The notes under the pieces are model-generated. The model was not told the DNA's origin, ran no database searches, and saw nothing but the letters and a program-made list of their open reading frames with translations. Below, piece after piece: positions 7,970 to 15,537 of a stretch of 64,000 nt of DNA. Location: NCBI RefSeq assembly GCF_014204915.1, contig NZ_JACHMH010000001.1, positions 6,783,501 to 6,847,500 of the forward strand, in the 5' to 3' direction. The position numbers and the translations under genes were made by a program. The stretch is from Crossiella cryophila (lineage in GTDB: Bacteria > Actinomycetota > Actinomycetes > Mycobacteriales > Pseudonocardiaceae). The first letter of the stretch is position 1; the number at the start of each line of letters is the position of its first letter.

Positions 7970-8674
7970 CTAAGTGGACACTGTGCGGACCGGGATGTCC
8001 CGCAGCAGCAACCAGACCCCACCGAGCACGAGCGCGATCAGGGCCAGACCCGTCGGCGCGGACACGGCCAGCGGCAGTGGCCCGAACAGGACCAAGCCGG
8101 ACCCGCTGCCGAGCCAGGTGCCCGCCAGGAGGTTGCCGACCACCAGCACCGCCAGGCCCACCGGCAGGGACAGCACCCCGAGCCCTGCGTTGCGATAGAA
8201 ACTCGCCCCAACCAGCGCACCCACCGCACTGAAGACTCCGAAGGACAGGAACTGGGTCAGCAGCACCACGGGCACCTCGGTCGCTGCGGTGAAATACCGG
8301 TGCGGGGCAACGGCTTGCGGCCAGCCCGCGATCGCGTACACCCCGCCTTCGAGGAGGTAGCCCGCGGTGGCCAGCACCGCCAGCAGCACGGCAAGCACGC
8401 CGACGAACCCGGCCACCCGCGCGGTGTACTCGCGCCGGGTGATCCCGTTGGCCAGGTACACCGGCAGGTAGGTGTGGACCAGCCAGGCGGTGAACCCGAA
8501 GGCGAACCACAGCGCGGCCTGCAGCACGTTGTCCCACACGCTCAGGGTGACCGTGCCCCACAGCGCGATCCCGGTCAGCACCAGGCCGACCACCACCGCG
8601 AAGGCCAGCCACAGCAGCACCACGAAGGCGAAGATCCCCGGCAACGGGAACCGCAACGGCCGATACCCGCTCAT
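7970..8674 (-). CDS. ABC transporter membrane protein
   Basis: 234-aa integral membrane protein with about six hydrophobic segments (for example PGIFAFVVLLWLAFAVVVGL and VAGFVGVLAVLLAVLATAGYL) and no catalytic motif. Its start overlaps the end of the ABC ATPase gene by 4 bp, so the two are translationally coupled and the protein is the natural membrane partner. With the YtrA-type GntR gene in front, the set resembles the Bacillus ytr system: repressor, ATPase, permease. In such systems the transported substrate is often an antimicrobial acting on the cell envelope, but that is an inference here. Confidence 0.8.
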   Translation of the reverse strand: MSGYRPLRFPLPGIFAFVVLLWLAFAVVVGLVLTGIALWGTVTLSVWDNVLQAALWFAFGFTAWLVHTYLPVYLANGITRREYTARVAGFVGVLAVLLAVLATAGYLLEGGVYAIAGWPQAVAPHRYFTAATEVPVVLLTQFLSFGVFSAVGALVGASFYRNAGLGVLSLPVGLAVLVVGNLLAGTWLGSGSGLVLFGPLPLAVSAPTGLALIALVLGGVWLLLRDIPVRTVST

Positions 8675-9549
8675 GCCCGCTCCTCCGCCCCGGTCAGGTG
8701 GATGATGAGTTCCTGCAAGGACAACGGCCCCAGCTCCACGTTCGCCGCCGCAGCCGCGGCCCGCCTGCCCGCGTCCAGTTCGCCGTAGACGACCGCCTGC
8801 CGGGTCTGCCCCAGCGCGCGCTCGCCGATGACCTGCAGGCCCTCCACGATCCCGGCCACCACCTCGGCGGGCCCGGTCACCGACACCCCTCTGCCGAGCA
8901 GCTCGTCCACCTCCTCGAACGCGGCCAGCCGGCCATCGTCAAGCAGCACAACACGTTCCAGCAGCGGAGCCACCTCGTCGATGAGGTGACTGGCCAGCAG
9001 GAAGGTGCGCGGCCGCGCGCTCTGCTCGGCGATCAGCTCGTCGTAGAAGGTCATCCGGGACGGCGCGTCCATGCCGAGGTAGGTCTCGTCGAAGATGGTC
9101 AGCGGCGCCCGGCCGGCCAGCCCCAGCACCACCCCCAGTGCCGATCTCCGACCGCGGGACAGCTCCCGCAGGCGTTTGCGCGTGCTGATCCCGAACTTGT
9201 CCGCCAGCTCGGCGGCGTAGTCCGCGTCCCAGTCCGGCCGCAGCTCGGCGGCCAGGTTGAGTGCCTCACGCACCCGGTCACCGCTCTCCACGGTGTCCCC
9301 GGCCTCCCGGATCAGGCAGATCCGCCGGGTATTGCGCGGGTTCTCGAACACCGGCTCACCATCGATCCGCACCTCGCCGCCGGTAGCCCGCCGGAAGGCG
9401 GCGAGCACCGAGAACAGGCTGGACTTGCCTGACCCGTTGCGCCCGAGCACCCCGCAGATGCCCGGCCCGTCCAGCCGGAAACTGATGTCCCGCAACGCCG
9501 TCGTCGCGCCGTAGCGCAACTCCAGCCGGTCAACCTCGACCGTGATCAT
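8671..9549 (-). CDS. ABC transporter ATP-binding protein
   Basis: 292-aa ATPase. Walker A is GRNGSGKSS near residues 36-44, the signature is the divergent LSRGRRS, Walker B is LTIFDE, and a switch histidine sits in LLASHLIDE. The C-terminal ~70 residues are an extra domain after the nucleotide-binding domain, as in YtrB-type ATPases. The signature (LSRG rather than LSGG) is typical of the ytr-like class. Overlaps the upstream GntR gene by 4 bp and the downstream permease by 4 bp, giving a three-gene coupled operon. Confidence 0.9.
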   Translation of the reverse strand: MITVEVDRLELRYGATTALRDISFRLDGPGICGVLGRNGSGKSSLFSVLAAFRRATGGEVRIDGEPVFENPRNTRRICLIREAGDTVESGDRVREALNLAAELRPDWDADYAAELADKFGISTRKRLRELSRGRRSALGVVLGLAGRAPLTIFDETYLGMDAPSRMTFYDELIAEQSARPRTFLLASHLIDEVAPLLERVVLLDDGRLAAFEEVDELLGRGVSVTGPAEVVAGIVEGLQVIGERALGQTRQAVVYGELDAGRRAAAAAANVELGPLSLQELIIHLTGAEERA

Positions 9550-9911
9550 GCCCCCTCCTCGGTCAGTTCCCTGATCCGCCGCACGACCTCGTCCAGTGGA
9601 ATCCCGATGGCCTTGGCCTGCGCCACCATCGGATCCACCACATCGGCGAAGAACCGCTCCCCCCGGCGGGCCCGCAACACCTCGCGGGCATCCGCGCTGA
9701 CGAACATCCCCAGACCTCGCTTCTTGTAGAGCACACCCCGCTCGACCAACTGCTGGAACGCCTTGGCCGCCGTGGCCGGGTTGATCCGGTAGAAGGCGGC
9801 GTACTGGTTGGTCGACATCACCTGCTCATCAGCGGCCAGCGCTCCACTGAGCACGTCCGCCTCGATCCGCTCGGCGATCTGCCGGTAGATCGGACTGCCG
9901 TCGTTGAACAT
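9546..9911 (-). CDS. GntR family regulator, YtrA subfamily
   Basis: 121-aa protein with the compact YtrA architecture: a GntR winged helix (PIYRQIAERIEADVLSG, then MSTNQYAAFYRINPATAAKAFQQL) and a short C-terminal dimerisation helix set, without a large effector domain. The ATG at 9911 is chosen because GGAG lies 5 nt upstream and the protein then begins as family members do; ATGs at 9935 and 9974 fall in or beyond the operator. First gene of an operon with the ABC ATPase and permease, and presumably autoregulated through the perfect inverted repeat at 9922-9959. Confidence 0.9.
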   Translation of the reverse strand: MFNDGSPIYRQIAERIEADVLSGALAADEQVMSTNQYAAFYRINPATAAKAFQQLVERGVLYKKRGLGMFVSADAREVLRARRGERFFADVVDPMVAQAKAIGIPLDEVVRRIRELTEEGA

Positions 9912-9921
9912 CCCGACTCCG

Positions 9922-9959
9922 GTCCTGTGGTTCATTACTCCACTAATGAACCACAGGAC
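9922..9959. promoter_or_regulatory. GntR (YtrA-type) operator, perfect inverted repeat
   Basis: Arms GTCCTGTGGTTCATTA (9922-9937) and TAATGAACCACAGGAC (9944-9959) are exact reverse complements across a 6-bp spacer. The palindrome starts 11 bp upstream of the chosen GntR start and lies between it and the divergent siderophore-interacting gene. Confidence 0.85.
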
Positions 9960-9986
9960 ATGCCGATCCCGCAAGAAAGCGAGCAG

Positions 9987-10005
9987 TTAGGTTAGGCTAC
10001 CCTCA
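9987..10005 (+). promoter_or_regulatory. DtxR/IdeR iron box
   Basis: TTAGGTTAGGCTACCCTCA matches the consensus TWAGGTTAGSCTAACCTWA at 17 of 19 positions. Its last base is the A of the ATG at 10005, so repressor binding would cover the start codon. This leaves no room for a ribosome site and suggests a leaderless transcript. Confidence 0.8.
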
Positions 10006-10853
10006 TGACCAAGCTGTCGCGGTTCGACCGCCTCCAGTTGAGCCTGCTCAGCTCCGCCACCTCGCTGGTGATGGCCGCGCCGACCGCGCGCGAGGAGGTG
10101 GACCAGTTCCTGATGACAGTCACCTCGATCCGCCAGGTGGCGCCCAAGGTCCGGCGGATCACCTTCCACGCCAACGAGTTCGGGCACTTCGTCCCGACCG
10201 GCCCCGACGAGTACTTCGGCCTGCTGATGCCGCAGGCCGGGCAGCAGGGCGTGTTACTCCCGGCCGAGCGGATGAACGTGCGGGCCGCGATCCGGCGGAT
10301 GCCCGCGACGGCCCGGCCCGAGCTGCGCTGGTACACCATCCGCGAACTGCGTGCCGCCGACGGCGAGATCGACGTGGACTTCGTGCTGCACGCCGACGCC
10401 GGCCCCGGTTCGGCCTGGGCCGCCGCGGCCAAACCCGGTTACGTGGTCGGCTTCCGCACCGGTGGCTCCTGCTACCAGCCCCCGGCCGACGCCCGGAACC
10501 AGCTGCTGGCCGCCGACGACACCGCACTGCCGGCACTGGCCGCGATCCTGTCCACTGTGGACGATGACGCGGTGGCAGGGCTGCGGGTGCTGGTGGAGGT
10601 GCCCGGCGCGGAGTACCGGGTGCCACTGGATGAGCGGGTCGAGGTGACCTGGCTGACCCGCGACGGCGAACCGGGCGCGGAACTGGTGCGCACGCTGCGC
10701 GCCTGCGACCTGCCGGAGCTGGACTACGCCTGGGTGTGCGGGGAGTCCGGGCTGGCCACCGGGGTGCGGCGGCACCTGGTCAAGGAGCGCGGCCTGGATC
10801 GGCGGCGGGTGTTGTTCTCCGGGTACTGGAAGGTGGGCGCGGCCCGCACCTGA
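10005..10853 (+). CDS. Siderophore-interacting protein (ViuB-like FAD ferric reductase)
   Basis: 282-aa cytoplasmic flavoprotein that releases iron from ferric siderophores by reduction with NAD(P)H. The FAD-binding motif RWYTIRE and the following GSAW region are present, as is the C-terminal SIP domain with WVCGESG and the closing FSGYWKVGAAR. The iron box overlapping the start supports repression by DtxR/IdeR when iron is plentiful. The ATG at 10005 has no ribosome site, consistent with a leaderless message; an internal ATG at 10071 is possible but also lacks one. No siderophore synthesis or uptake genes are adjacent. Confidence 0.92.
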   Translation: MTKLSRFDRLQLSLLSSATSLVMAAPTAREEVDQFLMTVTSIRQVAPKVRRITFHANEFGHFVPTGPDEYFGLLMPQAGQQGVLLPAERMNVRAAIRRMPATARPELRWYTIRELRAADGEIDVDFVLHADAGPGSAWAAAAKPGYVVGFRTGGSCYQPPADARNQLLAADDTALPALAAILSTVDDDAVAGLRVLVEVPGAEYRVPLDERVEVTWLTRDGEPGAELVRTLRACDLPELDYAWVCGESGLATGVRRHLVKERGLDRRRVLFSGYWKVGAART

Positions 10854-10869
10854 GCCGCGCCCGCGCGCG

Positions 10870-11502
10870 TCAGCCGACCCGCAGCCCGTCGCCGTCCCAG
10901 GTGACCCCGGTCAGGTCGGGCACCGCGCTGCTCGCCGCCTCGGTGGCCTCGCCCTTGCCGACACCGAGCACGTGCCCGGCCCCGGCGGCCAGTCCGGCCT
11001 GGATCCCGGCCGCACTGTCCTCCACGACCACGCACTGCTCGATCGGCACACCCAGCCGCGCGGCCGCGGTCAGGTAGCCCTCTGGCGAGGGCTTGCCCTG
11101 CTGGACGGTCTCACCGGTGATGGTGACCTCCGGCAGCGGCAGCCCGGCCGCGGCCAGCCGGGCGCGCAGCAGCGGCAGGGTGGCCGAGGTGACCACCGCC
11201 CAGTTGCCGGGCAGCGCGGCGAGCAGCTCCGGGATGCCGGGGATCGGCACCGTGCCCTCGGCACCGGCGATCTCGATCTGCTCGATCCGGGCGTGCCCGG
11301 CCGCCCGCGCCTCCGCAGGCAGGTAGGTGGCCACGGTGTCCTGGGAGCGGACGCCGTGCATGCCGTCGAGCACCACCGCCGGGTCCAGGCCGTGCTCGCG
11401 GGCCCACTGGCCCCATGCCTCCTCGGCGGGGCCGGTGGAGTCCACCAGCACGCCGTCGCAGTCGAAGAGCACGGCCCGGCAGGGGATGTGTCGCGAGGTC
11501 AT
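10870..11502 (-). CDS. HAD superfamily phosphatase (beta-phosphoglucomutase-like)
   Basis: About 210 aa. Motif I is DCDGVLVDS (nucleophile and acid/base aspartates), motif II the TSA of VVTSAT, motif III the lysine of GKPSPEGYL, motif IV VVEDSAAGIQAG. The layout, including the small helical cap, fits sugar-phosphatases of the YfbT/HxpA and pgmB-like group. An alternative GTG start at 11526 would overlap the TerC stop as GTGA and add 8 residues; ATG 11502 gives the usual short lead before motif I. It follows TerC on the same strand and is probably co-transcribed. Confidence 0.9.
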   Translation of the reverse strand: MTSRHIPCRAVLFDCDGVLVDSTGPAEEAWGQWAREHGLDPAVVLDGMHGVRSQDTVATYLPAEARAAGHARIEQIEIAGAEGTVPIPGIPELLAALPGNWAVVTSATLPLLRARLAAAGLPLPEVTITGETVQQGKPSPEGYLTAAARLGVPIEQCVVVEDSAAGIQAGLAAGAGHVLGVGKGEATEAASSAVPDLTGVTWDGDGLRVG

Positions 11503-11522
11503 GCACCGCACGCTACCCGGCG

Positions 11523-12500
11523 TCACACCGAGCGGCGGCGGGTGGCGACCAGGCTGGCCACCGCGGTCACCACGAGCACTCCGGCCACCACACCCAGCGA
11601 CAACCAGTTGCTGATCTCGGGCACCCAGGTCACCGGCTGACCACTGTTGATGAAGGGCAGCTCGTTCTTCTTCAGCGCGTGGAAGACCAGCTTGATCCCG
11701 ATGAACCCGAGGATCACCGCCAGCCCGTAGGAGAGGTAGACCAGCCGGTCGAGCAGGTGCCCGATCAGGAAGTAGAGCTGGCGCAGGCCGAGCAGCGCGA
11801 AGGCGTTGGCGGCGAAGACCAGGTAGGTGTCCTGGGTGATGCCGTAGATCGCCGGGATCGAGTCAACCGCGAAGAGCAGGTCGGCCGACCCGACCGCGAC
11901 CATCACCACGAACATCGGGGTCAGCCACAGCTTGCCGTCGACGCGCACCAGCGACCGGCCGCCCACGTAGTCCTCGGTGACCCGGAACCGCCTGCGCAAC
12001 AACCGGACCAGCGCACCCTCCTGGTACTCGTGGCTGGTCTCGCGCTGCCGGGCCAGCTGCACCGCGGTGAACACCAGGAACCCGCCGAAGATCCAGAACA
12101 CCCAGCTGAACTGGTTGATCGCCGCCCCGCCGATGAAGATCAGCGCGGCCCGCAGCACCAGCGCGATCACGATGCCGAACAACAGCACCCGCTGCTGGTG
12201 CACCGCGGGCACGGCGAAGGTGGACAGGATCACCACGAACACGAACAGGTTGTCCACGCTGAGCGAGTACTCGGTGAGGTAGCCGGTGACGAAGTCGATC
12301 CCGGACTCCGCGCTGCCGAAGTACCACACCCCGACGGCGAAGATCACCGCCAGCCCGAAGTAGAAGACCAGCCACGCGGTGGCCTCGCGCACGCCGACCG
12401 CGTGCGGCCGCCGCACGGCCAGGGTGAGGTCGACCGCGAGCAGCGCGATCAAGGCGGCGATGGTGGCTGCCCATAGCCAGCCCGGCACCTGCAGGAGCAT
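11523..12500 (-). CDS. TerC/Alx family membrane protein
   Basis: 325-aa polytopic membrane protein with about nine helices. Family hallmarks are an acidic residue in the first helix (LLAVDLTL), EYSLSVDNLFVFVVIL, and AVDSIPAIYGITQDTYLVF in a later helix. TerC/Alx proteins are linked to tellurite resistance and to manganese export, and may help metallate secreted proteins. Its 5' flank now carries the left end of a tnpB element whose ORF starts only 94 bp away in the opposite direction, so its native promoter region may be disturbed. Confidence 0.92.
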   Translation of the reverse strand: MLLQVPGWLWAATIAALIALLAVDLTLAVRRPHAVGVREATAWLVFYFGLAVIFAVGVWYFGSAESGIDFVTGYLTEYSLSVDNLFVFVVILSTFAVPAVHQQRVLLFGIVIALVLRAALIFIGGAAINQFSWVFWIFGGFLVFTAVQLARQRETSHEYQEGALVRLLRRRFRVTEDYVGGRSLVRVDGKLWLTPMFVVMVAVGSADLLFAVDSIPAIYGITQDTYLVFAANAFALLGLRQLYFLIGHLLDRLVYLSYGLAVILGFIGIKLVFHALKKNELPFINSGQPVTWVPEISNWLSLGVVAGVLVVTAVASLVATRRRSV

Positions 12501-12521
12501 CCCGATCCTCCGGAGTTCATT

Positions 12522-12591
12522 GGTCGTCTCGACTACCGGAGGTCTCTCCCGTCACCGGGAACTGTCGGTGTCGCCGGTTACGGTCGTCTCG
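12522..12591 (+). repeat. Pair of 10-bp direct repeats at the tnpB left flank
   Basis: GGTCGTCTCG occurs at 12522-12531 and again at 12582-12591, 60 bp apart, directly before the tnpB ATG. They may belong to the subterminal structure of the element, or be a chance pair. Confidence 0.35.
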
Positions 12592-12593
12592 CC

Positions 12594-13841
12594 ATGACCA
12601 CGATGATCCAAGCCTACCGGTACGCACTTGCTCCCACTGCTGCTCAGGACGCCATGTTGCGATCCCACTGCGGCGGGCAGCGCTTCGCGTACAACTGGGG
12701 TCTGGCGTTGACGAAGGCGGTGTTCGCACAGCGGGAGGACGGCCACGCACCGTGGTGACAGGAGAACTCCAAGGAGTCCTACTCCTCAGGCCTGGCGAAC
12801 CTGGCCACCGCCCTGGACAACTGGCGAGCATCCCGCAGCGGCGTTCGGCGCGGCCCGCGCATGCGATTTCCTCGCTTCAAGGGGCGACGAGCCTGTTTGT
12901 CGTGCCGATTCACCACGGGCACGTTCGGACTCGCCAAGCACGACCGTCGCCATGTCAGGCTCCCCCGGATCGGGTTGGTCCGCACCCACGAATCCACCCG
13001 CAAGCTGGCCAGGCACGTCGAGCGCGGCACCGCCCGCATTCGCTCCGCCACCATCTCCCATCGGGCGGGCAGGTGGTTTGTCTCGTTCTCGGTGGAGATC
13101 ATCCGCGCTGCCCGGACTCCGGCGAGGCCGGACGCGGTGATCGGGGTGGATCTGGGGCTCTCCCACCTCGCGGTGCTGTCCACCGGGCAGGTCATTCCCA
13201 ACCCTCGCCACCTGGAACTCGCCCAACGGACCCTGCGCAGGCTGCAACGCCAGGCCGCCCGCAGACAGGGGCCCGACCGAGGTACCCAGCGCTCCCCCTC
13301 AGCGCGCTGGCGTCGGACCCAGGACAAGGTCAGCCGCCTGCACACATCGATCACCAACGCCCGCGGCGACGGGCTGAACAAACTCACCTCCAAGTTGGCC
13401 ACCACCTTCGGCACAATCGTCCTGGAGGACTTGAACGTGGCCGGGATGCTTCGAAACCGGCGGCTCGCCCGGCACATCGCCGGGGCTGGCTGGGGAGAGC
13501 TACGCCGTCAGCTCCAGTACAAGGTGCTCTGCCACGGGAGCCGCCTGCTGTTGGCCGACCGCTGGTACCCCTCCTCGAAGACCTGTTCGGACTGTGGCGT
13601 GGCGAAAGCCAAGCTCCGCCTGTCCGAACGCACCTTCACCTGCGACTCCTGCGGCATGCGCAGGGATCGCGACCTCAACGCCGCCCGCAACCTGGCGATG
13701 TTGTGTCCTCCCACAGTTGGTGGGCGACATGAAACGAGCCCGAGGGAAACCCACGTCAGACCCACCTCCGGTGGGCAACGGGTACTGCCCCGGGAAGACC
13801 CGTACCGCTCGGTGCGGGCCAACACCGCCACCGCAAGGTGA
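12594..13841 (+). pseudogene. tnpB: tnpB (IS200/IS605 or IS1341 type) with in-frame stop and small deletion
   Basis: RNA-guided TnpB-like nuclease related to Cas12. The frame opens at 12594 with MTTMIQAYRYALAPT and is broken by TGA at 12756-12758, inside what should be a WW pair (APW-stop-QENSKE). It then continues without another stop to 13841. The segment before the stop also seems about 25 residues short of relatives. The remainder is complete: RuvC-I VIGVDLG, RuvC-II VLEDLN, the zinc finger CSDC/CDSC, and RuvC-III DRDLNAA. No tnpA is nearby, as in IS1341-type elements. It is either a recent nonsense pseudogene or a readthrough case; an internal ATG at 12861 would give a 326-aa product without the N-terminal domain. 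Confidence 0.85.
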
Positions 13842-13896
13842 CGGTTGCCCGGCCAGCACGGACTCACCTCCGCCAGCTCTACGGGTAACGGGTACT
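13700..13896 (+). ncRNA. Candidate omega-RNA/right end of the first tnpB element
   Basis: In this family the guide-RNA scaffold overlaps the tnpB 3' end and runs to the element's right boundary. Here the segment holds a CCACC-TCC-GGTGG hairpin and two copies of AACGGGTACT (13777-13786 and 13887-13896), after which ordinary flanking DNA begins. Boundaries are approximate. Flank immediately after 13896 would serve as guide. Confidence 0.45.
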
Positions 13897-13915
13897 CCCC
13901 TCGTCGGTCTTGACT

Positions 13916-13933
13916 CTCTGACTAAGGTCAGAG
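13916..13933. promoter_or_regulatory. MarR-type operator
   Basis: CTCTGAC-TAAG-GTCAGAG is a perfect 7-bp-arm inverted repeat that ends one base before the ATG of the MarR-GNAT gene. TTGACT at 13910-13915 abuts it. The position suggests autoregulation and a leaderless or very short leader. Confidence 0.6.
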
Positions 13934-13934
13934 A

Positions 13935-14822
13935 ATGGACACCGGGCTGATCGAGCAGGTGCGGCGGTTCAACCGCACGGTCACCCAGCGGCTCGGCGCG
14001 CTGGACGAGGCGTACCTGGCCAGGAACCGGCCGCTCGGGCAGTGCCGGTTGCTGTGGGAGATCGGCCCGGACGGGCGCGAGGTGCGGGAGCTGCGGGCGC
14101 GGCTGGACCTGGACTCGGGGTACCTGAGCCGGATGTTGCGGGCGCTGGGTGCGGAGGGTCTGGTCGAGGTCGGTGCGGATCCGGTGGACGGGCGGGTGCG
14201 GATGGCGCGGCTGACCGCGGCCGGGCTGGCCGAGCGGGCCGAGCTGGATCGGTTGTCGGATGAGCTGGCGACCTCGATGCTGTTGCCGCTCAACGGGTCC
14301 CAGCGGGATCGGCTGAGTGCGGCGATGGCCGAGGTGGAGCGGTTGCTGGCGGCCTCGATGGTGGAGGTGGCGGTGGTCGACCCGGCCTCGCCGGACGCTC
14401 GGCACTGCGTGGACGCCTATTTCGCCGACCTGGCCGCCCGCTTCGACAACGGCTTCGACCCGGCGCGCAGCAACCCGGCCGAGGACGCCGAGCTGACCCT
14501 GCCGCACGGGATGTTGCTGGTGGCCACGCTGCACGGGCAGCCGGTCGGCTGCGGTGCGCTGAAGCTGCGCCGGCCGGACTGGGCCGAGGTCAAGCGGATG
14601 TGGGTCTCCCCCACCGTGCGCGGTCTCGGCCTTGGCCGCCGCCTGCTCGCCGAGCTGGAGACGCGGGCCGCCGCGCGCGGGGTGCGCACGCTGCGGCTGG
14701 AGACCAACCAGGCCCTGGCCGAGGCGATCGGCCTGTACCTGGCGGCCGGGTACCGCGAGGTCCCCGCCTTCAACGACGAGCCCTACGCTCACCACTGGTT
14801 TGCGAAAACCCTTGCCGGATAA
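13935..14822 (+). CDS. MarR-GNAT fusion: helix-turn-helix regulator with acetyltransferase domain
   Basis: 295 aa. Residues 1-145 form a MarR winged helix (LRARLDLDSGYLSRMLRALGAEGLV, wing DPVDGRVRMARLT). Residues ~155-295 form a GNAT N-acetyltransferase with the acetyl-CoA loop motif VSPTVRGLGLGRRLL. This fusion is a recognised family in actinobacteria, thought to couple sensing with acetylation; the substrate is unknown. The stop is 7 bp before the RraA-like gene, so the two are co-expressed. The operator-like dyad at 13916-13933 abuts the start. The right end of the first tnpB element ends about 20 bp upstream of that dyad. Confidence 0.9.
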   Translation: MDTGLIEQVRRFNRTVTQRLGALDEAYLARNRPLGQCRLLWEIGPDGREVRELRARLDLDSGYLSRMLRALGAEGLVEVGADPVDGRVRMARLTAAGLAERAELDRLSDELATSMLLPLNGSQRDRLSAAMAEVERLLAASMVEVAVVDPASPDARHCVDAYFADLAARFDNGFDPARSNPAEDAELTLPHGMLLVATLHGQPVGCGALKLRRPDWAEVKRMWVSPTVRGLGLGRRLLAELETRAAARGVRTLRLETNQALAEAIGLYLAAGYREVPAFNDEPYAHHWFAKTLAG

Positions 14823-14829
14823 GGACATC

Positions 14830-15537
14830 ATGGACACTCACGAACTCCAGCGCCGGTTCGCGACGCTGACCACCGCGCACCTGGCCGACGCCTGCGTGCG
14901 GGCCAAGGTGCCGGTGCACTGCGCGCCCGGCCCGATGCGCCCGCTGGTCCAGGGCGCCCGGGTGGCCGGCCGGGTGTTGCCTGCCCGGCACGTCGGCAGT
15001 GTGGACATCTTCCTGGAGGCATTCGAGCACGCCGAGCCCGGTGATGTGCTGGTGGTGGACAACGGCGGCCGGATCGACGAGGCCTGCGTCGGCGACCTGG
15101 CCGCGCTGGAGGCCCAACTGGCCGGGGTGCAGGGCATCGTGATCTGGGGCCTGCACCGGGACACCGCGGACATCCAGGCGATCGGGCTGCCGGTGTTCAG
15201 CCAGGGCAGCCTGTCCACCGGTCCGCTGCGCCTGGACCCACGCCCGGCCGACGCGCTGACCGCCGCCAACGTCGGCCCGTGGACGGTGAGCACCGCGGAC
15301 CTGGTCTTCGGCGATGAGGACGGCGTGCTCTTCGCCCCGGCCGACCGGGCCGCCGAACTGCTCACCCTGGCCGAGGGCATCCGGGACACCGAACGCGGTC
15401 AGGCCGACCGGATCCGCGCCGGGGTCTCGCTGCGCAGCCAGGTCGGTTTCGACGGTTATCTCCTTGCCCGCCAACAGAATCCGGAGCTGACCTTCCGCGA
15501 TCACCTGCGCGCCGTCGGCGGCGCCATCGAGGAGTGA
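14830..15537 (+). CDS. RraA-like/HMG aldolase family protein
   Basis: 235 aa. The RraA/4-hydroxy-4-methyl-2-oxoglutarate aldolase fold is shown by ARVAGRVLPARHV, EPGDVLVVDNGG and GLHRDTADIQAIGLPVFSQG, the motif with the conserved R-D pair used for metal and pyruvate binding in the aldolases. It may be a metal-dependent aldolase/decarboxylase rather than an RNase E regulator, since the latter role is enterobacterial. ATG at 14830 is preceded by AAGGA overlapping the stop of the MarR-GNAT gene. Its 3' end overlaps the convergent methyltransferase gene by 37 bp. Confidence 0.88.
   Translation: MDTHELQRRFATLTTAHLADACVRAKVPVHCAPGPMRPLVQGARVAGRVLPARHVGSVDIFLEAFEHAEPGDVLVVDNGGRIDEACVGDLAALEAQLAGVQGIVIWGLHRDTADIQAIGLPVFSQGSLSTGPLRLDPRPADALTAANVGPWTVSTADLVFGDEDGVLFAPADRAAELLTLAEGIRDTERGQADRIRAGVSLRSQVGFDGYLLARQQNPELTFRDHLRAVGGAIEE

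Noticed and set aside
12501-12593. yybP-ykoY manganese riboswitch upstream of TerC
   Set aside because: TerC genes often carry one, but the conserved loops are not visible here; only a GTCG-AGA-CGAC hairpin and the element's direct repeats are seen.
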